From: Ignavibacteria bacterium
Lineage (GTDB): Bacteria; Bacteroidota; Ignavibacteria; Tepidaquicellales; OLB5
Direction of reading: 5' to 3'
Assembly: GCA_030835025.1 (NCBI GenBank)
Contig: JAUQWS010000135.1
Location: 1-39,422, forward strand
DNA length: 39,422 nt
Made by a program: the position numbers and the translations under genes. Below are positions 32,943 through 39,422 of the stretch, in pieces (position 1 is the stretch's first letter; every line of letters begins with the position of its first letter). Under the pieces are notes generated by a model, which made no database searches, had not been told where the DNA came from, and was given only the letters and a program-made list of their open reading frames with translations.

Positions 32943-34553
32943 CTAAACAGTCATTTTTGCCCCAGCCTGTTTGAACAGGTGGTCCATATAGAACTTCGTC
33001 AGTTTTTCCAGAACTGTATTGTTCTTTAAGCGGGTATTCAGGTTATTGAAATCAACTTTGTTCATATCCTGGTCCTGGTTAAAGCATGTGAATACAAATG
33101 ACTCCTCGCCTGTCTTGGGATCAACATGGCGCTGCAGGCACTGTGCGCAAACTTCCTTCATCATGCACTGCATCGGGGAGTTTATACTTGCAATTGCAAC
33201 GTGCTCAGGATTCAGGTATTTTTTAAGTATTGTAAACCTTGCTTCCTGGATTGCCTTCATCATCCTGTCACTGCCGATCGCAATTATCCTGTCAACTTTC
33301 CTCAGGTCAAACATCGGCGGCCCGCCATCCGGCTCAAGCTTGCCTTCGGCATATGCGATCATAGCCTGAACTATATTGGCAGTTATCGCTCTATCCTGCC
33401 TGCGCCTTGGTTTGATAGTATCGCCGAAATCATTTGACCAGATCACCTGGTTTGTTCCTTCTTCAACTTCGTCCTGTTTAAAAAGATCTGTTGTGTTCCT
33501 GTAACCGGCAAAATATATTACTTTATTGCCGTTATCTTTCATTGCCTTTGCAACAGAAAATAATACAGCATTTCCCAATCCGCCGCCTGCAAGAAGGACG
33601 GTTTCGCCTTTGGGTATTTCTGTCGGTGTACCGGTCGGACCCATCACAACTACACGCTCACCCTTTTTAAGGAAACGGCAGAGCCTTGAGCTTCCCCACA
33701 TTTCCAGAATTATCACGCTGAGCAGGCCTTTGCCCTTATTTACCCACGCACCTGTCAAAGCAAGTCCTTCCATCATCATCTTGGTTCCGTTTACATCTAC
33801 AGAAGTTGTCTCATAGTTCTGCAGCCTGTAAAACTGGCCGGGGTGGAATTTCCTTGCCTGAAGCGGAGCGCGCATAACTACCTCAACAATGGTCGGGGTT
33901 AGTATATTCACTTCTTCTACATATGCAACAAACTCCCCGTCAAGACGTTTGGCAAACTCATCGTACTTTGCTTCAAGCAAAGACTGGTCTTCCTTATGCA
34001 GCTGCCCTTCGAAAATTCTCACAACATGTTCGTATCCGTCCTTGGATGATGCCATGGCTTTAACAACATTGCCTGCATACCGAGGATGGTTATCGCCATA
34101 GACCGTTATGTATTTGCCGAACTTGTTATAGGATGTGAAGAATCCTGTTTCATTCTTTTCAGCTTTTACGAGCTTCCTGTTTTCATTCATTTTGAAAGTC
34201 TGGAAGAAATGTTTCCGCTCATCAAGCTCAAATGTACCGGGATGCTCACGCTCGTAAATAACATTCGGTGATGTTCCTGCTGCAACGATCACGGTCTTTG
34301 CAGGTATAGTAATGGTTTCATCGCTTTCAGTATACTTGCCGTCGGCATTTCTGATCTGTTTTCTGAAGACCATTTCTTTAATAGCCCCGAATTCATTCTG
34401 TATTGCTTCTTCGGGACTTATCATCTCCCAGTAATAGATTCCCTCTTCAAGCGATTTTATTATTTCTTCGTGGTTAAGCCTGTATGCGGGTGAATCGGTA
34501 ATGGATTTTCTGTAACACAAAGTCACTCCGCCCCATTTCCTTACATACGGCAC
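32943..34553 (-). CDS. 3' part of the disrupted NfnBA-like oxidoreductase gene
   Basis: 536 codons are open, but the first codon is GTG inside a conserved coding stretch and no start or Shine-Dalgarno precedes it. This is therefore the distal half of the gene that begins at 37261. It first repeats about 190 aa of the flavin domain (PYVRKWGGVTLCYRKS to VRIFEGQL). It then continues HKEDQSLLEAKYDEF into an FAD-binding FR-type/NAD-binding reductase (ARKFHPGQFYRLQNYE and VVVMGPTGTPTEIPKGETVLLAGGGLGNAVLFSVAKAM). It ends with a [2Fe-2S]-type cluster motif CMMKEVCAQCLQRHV...FTC (C-x5-C-x2-C-x17-C) as in PyrK/NfnA. In an intact copy it would pass electrons between NAD(P)H, FAD and an Fe-S cluster. It is broken from the 5' half by the 578-bp repeat. 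Confidence 0.8.
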   Translation of the reverse strand: MPYVRKWGGVTLCYRKSITDSPAYRLNHEEIIKSLEEGIYYWEMISPEEAIQNEFGAIKEMVFRKQIRNADGKYTESDETITIPAKTVIVAAGTSPNVIYEREHPGTFELDERKHFFQTFKMNENRKLVKAEKNETGFFTSYNKFGKYITVYGDNHPRYAGNVVKAMASSKDGYEHVVRIFEGQLHKEDQSLLEAKYDEFAKRLDGEFVAYVEEVNILTPTIVEVVMRAPLQARKFHPGQFYRLQNYETTSVDVNGTKMMMEGLALTGAWVNKGKGLLSVIILEMWGSSRLCRFLKKGERVVVMGPTGTPTEIPKGETVLLAGGGLGNAVLFSVAKAMKDNGNKVIYFAGYRNTTDLFKQDEVEEGTNQVIWSNDFGDTIKPRRRQDRAITANIVQAMIAYAEGKLEPDGGPPMFDLRKVDRIIAIGSDRMMKAIQEARFTILKKYLNPEHVAIASINSPMQCMMKEVCAQCLQRHVDPKTGEESFVFTCFNQDQDMNKVDFNNLNTRLKNNTVLEKLTKFYMDHLFKQAGAKMTV

Positions 34554-35153
34554 AAAATCAGGTTCTTCGCCGGCTGCAGCTGCCCTTCGAAAATTCTTAC
34601 AACATGCTCGTATCCGTTCTTAGATGATGCCATGGCTTTAACAACATTGCCTGCATACCGAGGATGGTTATCACCATAGACCGTTATGTATTTGCCGAAC
34701 TTGTTATAGGATGTGAAGAATCCTGTTTCATTCTTTTCAGCTTTTACGAGCTTCCTGTTTTCATCCATTTTGAATGTCTGGAAGAAATGTTTCCGCTCAT
34801 CAAGCTCAAATGTACCGGGATGCTCACGCTCGTAAATAACATTCGGTGATGTTCCTGCTGCAACTATCACGGTCTTTGCAGGTATGGTAATGGTTTCATC
34901 GCTTTCAGTATACATGCCGTCGGCATTTCTGATCTGTTTTCTGAAGACCATTTCTTTAATAGCGCCGAATTCATTCTGTATGGCTTCTTCGGGACTGATC
35001 ATCTCCCAGTAATAGATTCCCTCTTCCAGCGATTTTATTATTTCTTCGTGGTTAAGCCTGTATGCGGGTGAATCGGTTATGGATTTTCTGTAACACAAAG
35101 TCACTCCGCCCCATTTCCTTACATACGGCACAAAATCAGGCTCCTCGCCGGCT
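33998..35153. repeat. 578-bp direct tandem repeat (two units) inside the oxidoreductase gene
   Basis: Unit 1 is 33998-34575 and unit 2 is 34576-35153, in direct contact with a period of exactly 578 bp. The units are about 97% identical: I count about 18 differences, of which three change the protein (K/M, N/D, D/N) and the others are silent. 578 is not a multiple of three, so the frame is lost at the join; the 5' half then reads QPAKNLILCRM and stops. The join lies in a GC-rich GCTGC run (GCAGCTGC at the junction, GCGGCTGC at the far end), which could be microhomology. Confidence 0.95.
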
Positions 35154-37261
35154 GCGGCTGCACGCTTTCTTTCAGCGCGAATTTCTTTTCCGTGTTCAAG
35201 GAATGTCTTTGCAATCCCTTTCTCTTCTTCATCATATATCGCCCAGATAGCCTCTTCGCCGAAATCTGCAACTGCAATTTCGTAGCGGTCGAGGAATTTT
35301 TCAACCTGTATAGGGTAATATGCAAATGCTTCTGTAGTAGTATCAATTGCAGTCAGTCCGCCGCCGATGACAACAGCGGGGAGCTGCAGCATAAGGTTGG
35401 CAAGCGAATCTTTCTTTGCTGCGCCTGTTAACTGCAAAGACATAAGGAAGTCCGAAGCCTGGCGGATACCGCGGATCATGTTGTTTTTGATGTTCACCAT
35501 TGTCGGTTTACCGGCTCCGGTGGTGATGGCGATATGGTCAAAACCCATATCCCATGCGTCTTCTATCTCAACTGTGCCGCCGAATCTTACGCCGTCGTAA
35601 ACCGCAAAATGTTTTCTTCTGGCAAGCGTCATATAAACAACCTTAAGGAAATTCTTATCCCACCTGACGGTAATGCCGTATTCGGATACTCCGCCAAATC
35701 CTAAAAAAACCCTCTTATCAAGCTCATCCCTTACGGTTTTATAATCATATAACGGCTTGGGCGGATAGTATTTACCCTCTCTATCCCTGTAGCCTGTAAT
35801 ATCTTTGTGAACATGCTCCAGCTTAAGCCCGTCAATTCCAACCACTGCAAAACCTTCGTTAAGCAGGTATTGAGAGAGCGTGTAACCTGCGGGACCCATA
35901 CCGACAACCATTACATTTTTGCCGTTGTACGGAAGTTCATAAGGACGCTTTACGTTTACCGGATTCCACCTTGTAAGGAGTGAATAGATCTCAAATCCCC
36001 ACGGCAGATCCAAAACTTCAGTCAAAACCCTTGTTTCAATCTGGGGGATATTGACAGGTTCCTGCTTCTGGTATATGCATGCCTTCATACAGTCATTGCA
36101 TATCCTGTGGCCTGTACCCGGGCACATTGGGTTGTCTATCATTATCAGCGAAAGGGCACCGATTGATCTTCCTTCATACTTAAGGTAATGCATTTCAGAA
36201 ATCTTTTCACAAAGCGGGCAGCCGTTCAGAGGAATTCCGAGAGGATTCCTTTTGGACGCACCGTCTTTTTCCCTCATTCCTTTTGAGCATGAGTCTTTTG
36301 CCCTTTCGTGGCAGAACACACAGTATTCAACCTCACCCATTATCTGGCGGTTATCGTACCTCTTATCGGTTAGCTTGAAGCCGTCTCTTCTTCTTAATGA
36401 TTCTTCATCGCCGTAGATCTTTTCAGGAATGCCCGGCGTTTCAACTTCGTTATGTACAAGATCGTTGTAATCTACATTTGCCGGCTGTCTTAAAAGAACC
36501 CAATCATGTGTAACATGTTTCCTGTGATGATTATACATTCCGGAAAAACACCATTCCTGTATTACATCAAGGACTTTCTTCAGGCTCTCAAAAGCAGTCT
36601 TTTGATTCTGCTCAGCAGCAGTGTTCTTATACTGTTTATCTTCTGCCGGAGCAGAAAGAAATTCCAGCTTCTCATAGAGCTTAAGCTGATTCATGTATTT
36701 TTCTGACTTTGCGCTGAGTTCTGCATCCAGCACAAATCCCTGCGGCATTATCTCAAGGTGATTCCTTAGATTCTGTTCCTGTTCGGCAAGATCTCTTATC
36801 ATGAAAGCGGTTGCCTTTTCTTCATCTTCTTTCCACGGGTAATCAGCGTAGAGTATTTCTTTAATAACTTTCACCTTTTCATTCAGCTCATCAAAATCCA
36901 TCTGCTCAAGGTCAGCCACTTTGTACTTCTTGAAGACGCGCTTCATCATGAAATCGCTTCTTACCTTCAGTATCTCTTTTTCGGTTATGTTGGAATCCTT
37001 AAGTACTTCCGCTTCAGAGGAAAGCCCGAACAGCTCAACTATGAACCTGTCAAGAAATCTGCCTGACTCTATGAGTATCTTTGAAATGTCAATTTCGGAG
37101 TAACCTTCGCCAAGGGAATCCCTGTATTTCTTGAATCTCTCAAACGAATCCTTATCAGTTGTTTCATAGAATCCGTAGAATTTTTCAGTCAACTCTTTAA
37201 GTTTCCCTGATTCAAAAAGGTCTTCAAATTTGAAACCAAAATTCAGTTTTAGCTCATTCAT
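34541..37261 (-). CDS. 5' part of an NfnB/GltD-like FAD and Fe-S oxidoreductase, truncated by the repeat
   Basis: 906 aa from the ATG at 37261, chosen because AAGGAG precedes it by 12 bases; the ATG at 37321 has none. Residues 1-310 are a helical domain I do not recognise. A Cys-rich segment (CVFC near 314, GCPLC near 348, MCPGTGHRICNDCMKAC near 380-395) looks like the Fe-S domain of GltD/NfnB/dihydropyrimidine-dehydrogenase-type enzymes. A Rossmann FAD motif VMVVGMGPAGYTLSQYL follows near 450. A second dinucleotide motif VVIGGGLTAIDT and the flavin domain TVIVAAGTSPNVIYE come further on. The last 11 residues (QPAKNLILCRM) are out-of-frame readings of the repeated DNA. With one 578-bp unit removed the gene would be 1246 codons and end at 32943. 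Likely an NAD(P)H-linked electron-transfer enzyme; the partners are unknown. Confidence 0.85.
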   Translation of the reverse strand: MNELKLNFGFKFEDLFESGKLKELTEKFYGFYETTDKDSFERFKKYRDSLGEGYSEIDISKILIESGRFLDRFIVELFGLSSEAEVLKDSNITEKEILKVRSDFMMKRVFKKYKVADLEQMDFDELNEKVKVIKEILYADYPWKEDEEKATAFMIRDLAEQEQNLRNHLEIMPQGFVLDAELSAKSEKYMNQLKLYEKLEFLSAPAEDKQYKNTAAEQNQKTAFESLKKVLDVIQEWCFSGMYNHHRKHVTHDWVLLRQPANVDYNDLVHNEVETPGIPEKIYGDEESLRRRDGFKLTDKRYDNRQIMGEVEYCVFCHERAKDSCSKGMREKDGASKRNPLGIPLNGCPLCEKISEMHYLKYEGRSIGALSLIMIDNPMCPGTGHRICNDCMKACIYQKQEPVNIPQIETRVLTEVLDLPWGFEIYSLLTRWNPVNVKRPYELPYNGKNVMVVGMGPAGYTLSQYLLNEGFAVVGIDGLKLEHVHKDITGYRDREGKYYPPKPLYDYKTVRDELDKRVFLGFGGVSEYGITVRWDKNFLKVVYMTLARRKHFAVYDGVRFGGTVEIEDAWDMGFDHIAITTGAGKPTMVNIKNNMIRGIRQASDFLMSLQLTGAAKKDSLANLMLQLPAVVIGGGLTAIDTTTEAFAYYPIQVEKFLDRYEIAVADFGEEAIWAIYDEEEKGIAKTFLEHGKEIRAERKRAAAAGEEPDFVPYVRKWGGVTLCYRKSITDSPAYRLNHEEIIKSLEEGIYYWEMISPEEAIQNEFGAIKEMVFRKQIRNADGMYTESDETITIPAKTVIVAAGTSPNVIYEREHPGTFELDERKHFFQTFKMDENRKLVKAEKNETGFFTSYNKFGKYITVYGDNHPRYAGNVVKAMASSKNGYEHVVRIFEGQLQPAKNLILCRM

Positions 37262-37321
37262 CTTTCTTAAATGCTCCTTAAAATTAACATCCCGTTGATT
37301 CAAACAAGTAAGAGGGGTCAT

Positions 37322-37572
37322 GAAAACATCTTACTAATGCCCAAAACAGGCGGGAAATGCGAATTAGTCATAAAAAAATATGACGCGTATATCAAAAATC
37401 AGTTCCAAAATTATGAATAATATAGCTCGAATTCAATGATTTATGTCATTAAATGAACTTGCACTGAGCAAAATTTCTCAGCAGTGTTCCGCTAAAAATT
37501 ATAAGTGCCTGCATTTCATATCAATGAAATCAAGTGAGTTTCAATTCAATTGATTTATGGCGTTAATAAGGT
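37322..37572. other. Gap between the oxidoreductase and helicase genes
   Basis: This is the divergent intergenic DNA, AT-rich with no gene. ATTCAATGATTTATG followed by TCATTAA (37431-37452) and ATTCAATTGATTTATG followed by GCGTTAA (37544-37566) are imperfect direct repeats about 113 bp apart, and TTTCAT/ATGAAA repeats lie between. They could be operator sites for either gene. Nothing else is evident. Confidence 0.4.
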
Positions 37573-37580
37573 TATTTTTG
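37573..37580 (+). promoter_or_regulatory. Candidate -7 box for the helicase gene
   Basis: TATTTTTG matches TAnnTTTG, 58 nt upstream of the TTG start at 37639. A TTGA lies 19 nt upstream of it (37550-37553). Confidence 0.3.
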
Positions 37581-37638
37581 TTGGACTTTTCAGAAATTCC
37601 GCCTTTTCCGCGCGGAGATTAATTGACCCGGAGAAATT

Positions 37639-39422
37639 TTGGATTTAGAACGCGAGCTTAATCAAGAGCAAAGGAAAGCTGTTGAACAGATTGACGGACC
37701 GTGCATGATTGTTGCAGGTGCAGGCAGCGGCAAGACAAGGGTCCTGACCTATAAAATAGCATATCTTATAGAATCCGGGATAAATCCCTTCGAGATTCTT
37801 GCACTTACCTTTACAAATAAGGCTGCCAATGAAATGAAGCAAAGGATTTCAAAACTTGTTGGTGCATCTGCCGAAAGCATCTGGATGGGGACGTTTCATT
37901 CAGTCTTTGCACGAATTCTCAGAATTGAGGCACAGCACATAGGCTTTGACCGGAATTTCACTATATATGACGATGATGACAGCGAAAAGCTGGTTGAAAA
38001 TATAATGAAAGAGCTTGGGTTTGCTACCGATAATCCAAAACCAAGGGCTGTCAACAGTCACATTAAAGGGTTGAAAAACAAGCTGATATTACCCGATGAA
38101 TATGTTAATATCACTAATCCGTTCGAAAGGATTGTAGCAGCGGTCTACAGGGAATATCAGAACAGGCTGCTGAAAAATAATGCAATGGATTTTGATGACC
38201 TTCTGATAAATCCGATACTGCTGTTCAAAGGGAATCCCGATGTACTCCAAAAATACCAGAGGCGGTTTAAGTTCATACTTGTTGATGAATACCAGGATAC
38301 TAACCGCGCGCAGTACGAAATTGTGAAAATGCTTGCAGACGGACACGGCAATATTTCAGTTGTAGGCGATGATGCTCAAAGCATTTACCGGTGGAGAGGT
38401 GCAGAAATTGAGAATATCCTGAAATTTGAATCAGATTTTGCTGAATGCAAAGTGTTTAAGCTTGAACAGAATTACCGCTCCACAAAAAATATACTTTCAC
38501 TTGCTGATGAAGTCATTAAGAACAATAAGCGGCAGATAAAGAAAACGCTTTTCACCGAAAACCACGAAGGCGAAAAAGTTACTTTAAGCGAGGTGTTCAG
38601 CGATAGAGATGAGGGGCTTAATGTTGTCAAGGAGATAATGAACGAAATCCAGGCAAGAAAGCTGAATTTCAGTGATTTTGTGATACTGTACAGGACAAAT
38701 GCCCAGTCGCGTGTAATTGAAGATGCGCTAAGAACGAATTCAATTCCGTACATAATAGTAGGCGGAGTCAAATTCTACCAGAGAAAAGAGATCAAGGATG
38801 TTTTGGCTTATCTTAAAGTTCTTGTGAACCATAAAGATGATGAGGCTATGACACGGATACTTAAGTTAAGAGATGGTATTGGCGACCAGACAATTGAAAA
38901 ACTCAAGAATGCTGCAAAAGAAATAGCGAAATCGATAGCTGAAGTGCTTTTGGCTATGCTTGATGAGCGGGAAGGACAGCAGAAACGCCAGACAAGAATA
39001 GAAGCCGAGCTCTTGCGCGTTGCAGGACTCTTAAAAAAATATAATGAAGTCAAAGGTGACTTCTCACCGAGCGAGCTTGCAAGAAGCATCGTAGATGAAA
39101 TTGGTATCATTAGGCAGCTGCGCAATGAGGGCACCGAAGAATCAATGGACAGAATGTATAATGTACAGGAACTGCTCTCCGGAATTTCAGAATATACTGA
39201 TAGCACTGACGGCGCAACCCTTGAAGGATTCCTGCAGGAAGTGAGCCTTGTTACTGATATTGATAAGTATGATGACCAGAAAAATGCCGTAACACTTATG
39301 ACAACCCATTCATCCAAAGGGCTTGAGTTTCCGGTTGTATTCATAACCGGACTTGAGGACGGGATTTTTCCGCTATCAAGCTCGATGCTTGAGCAGGAAG
39401 AAATGGAGGAAGAGCGCAGGCT
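37639..39422 (+). CDS. UvrD/PcrA-type DNA helicase (3' end outside the window)
   Basis: The frame is open from TTG at 37639 to the window edge (594 codons) and the product is a superfamily 1A 3'-5' helicase acting in repair and replication. The motifs appear in order: Walker A GAGSGKTR near 27, TFTNKAANEM (Ia) near 58, Walker B VDEYQDTN near 215 (Tyr where most have Phe), VVGDDAQSIYRWRGA (III) near 241, LEQNYRS (IV) near 275, VTLMTTHSSKGLEFPVVFITGLEDGIFP (V) near 552-579, and EERR (start of VI) at the edge. The start is TTG, with GGAG five bases before it and MDLERELNQEQRKAVEQ as the expected UvrD N-terminus. No ATG fits. The missing part would be about 150 aa. Confidence 0.9.
   Translation, partial: MDLERELNQEQRKAVEQIDGPCMIVAGAGSGKTRVLTYKIAYLIESGINPFEILALTFTNKAANEMKQRISKLVGASAESIWMGTFHSVFARILRIEAQHIGFDRNFTIYDDDDSEKLVENIMKELGFATDNPKPRAVNSHIKGLKNKLILPDEYVNITNPFERIVAAVYREYQNRLLKNNAMDFDDLLINPILLFKGNPDVLQKYQRRFKFILVDEYQDTNRAQYEIVKMLADGHGNISVVGDDAQSIYRWRGAEIENILKFESDFAECKVFKLEQNYRSTKNILSLADEVIKNNKRQIKKTLFTENHEGEKVTLSEVFSDRDEGLNVVKEIMNEIQARKLNFSDFVILYRTNAQSRVIEDALRTNSIPYIIVGGVKFYQRKEIKDVLAYLKVLVNHKDDEAMTRILKLRDGIGDQTIEKLKNAAKEIAKSIAEVLLAMLDEREGQQKRQTRIEAELLRVAGLLKKYNEVKGDFSPSELARSIVDEIGIIRQLRNEGTEESMDRMYNVQELLSGISEYTDSTDGATLEGFLQEVSLVTDIDKYDDQKNAVTLMTTHSSKGLEFPVVFITGLEDGIFPLSSSMLEQEEMEEERR

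Noticed and set aside
34541-34575. C-terminal tail QPAKNLILCRM of the 5' oxidoreductase half as a real C-terminus
   Set aside because: These residues are an out-of-frame reading of the repeated DNA, whose proper frame reads GEEPDFVPYVRK.
32943-37261. Programmed frameshift joining the two oxidoreductase halves
   Set aside because: The break coincides with a 578-bp duplication, so simple frameshifting would give a protein with about 190 residues repeated; a duplication or assembly join explains it better.
38472-39344. Minus-strand open frames opposite the helicase gene
   Set aside because: Ser-rich shadow frames; the plus strand shows all the helicase motifs in order.
1-39422. tRNA, rRNA, prophage or insertion-sequence genes
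   Set aside because: Looked for cloverleaf-like segments, rRNA-like blocks and transposase or integrase motifs and saw none; only small palindromic repeats are present.

Overview
The window looks like a chromosomal piece from a Bacteroidota-related Gram-negative bacterium, most plausibly the Ignavibacteria/Chlorobi side. Three secreted proteins end in a type IX secretion (T9SS) sorting domain with the NYPNPFNP / SSGVYFYKL signature. There is also a SusC-type TonB-dependent receptor, several lipoproteins, moderate-to-high AT content, and a recurrent promoter element TAnnTTTG (the Bacteroidota -7 box) upstream of about half the genes. I found no rRNA, tRNA, CRISPR array, phage gene or transposase. 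Placement is inference from these signatures only.

Layout. 1-3621 (minus): glycogen synthase glgA, a HAD phosphatase, a lipoprotein and the start of an outer-membrane protein. 3837-5996 (plus): a T9SS-exported subtilisin-like protease, ending at a strong bidirectional terminator shared with a small lipoprotein gene (6078-6596, minus). 6736-10877 (plus): histidine degradation genes hutI and ftcD, with a 22-codon membrane micro-ORF behind a near-perfect Bacteroidota promoter and a DHFR/RibD-like reductase between them. 10878-18692 (minus): a DUF1579-like secreted protein, an FG-GAP/ASPIC T9SS protein, an AraC-family regulator, an S9 peptidase, lysA and an RsbRD-N-like helical protein. 18935-24664: a small outer-membrane barrel (plus), then (minus) a TonB-dependent receptor, a YcaQ-type DNA glycosylase, a small conserved protein and a polysaccharide deacetylase. 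24816-29287 (plus): an aromatic amino-acid catabolism group, made of an uncharacterised protein overlapping fumarylacetoacetase (fahA), a 35-aa membrane protein, an esterase and a tryptophanase. 29341-30780 (minus): a helical-repeat protein of unknown function. 31056-32759 (plus): a T9SS Asp-box beta-propeller. 32943-37261 (minus): a giant flavin/Fe-S oxidoreductase. 37639-end (plus): a PcrA/UvrD helicase cut by the window edge.

The most striking feature is in the giant oxidoreductase. It combines a GltD/NfnB-like part with a PyrK/NfnA-like part in one reading frame, but the frame is broken by a 578-bp direct tandem repeat (33998-35153). Deleting exactly one unit restores a single 1246-codon frame. 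The two units differ at about 18 positions, of which only 3 change the protein. This points to two separately maintained alleles joined together (assembly chimera or allelic recombination) rather than decay of a broken gene.

Functionally the window mixes peptide and amino-acid catabolism (S8 and S9 proteases, hutI/ftcD, fahA, tryptophanase), lysine synthesis, glycogen storage, surface export and uptake, and DNA repair. This suits a heterotroph that feeds on protein or peptide material.
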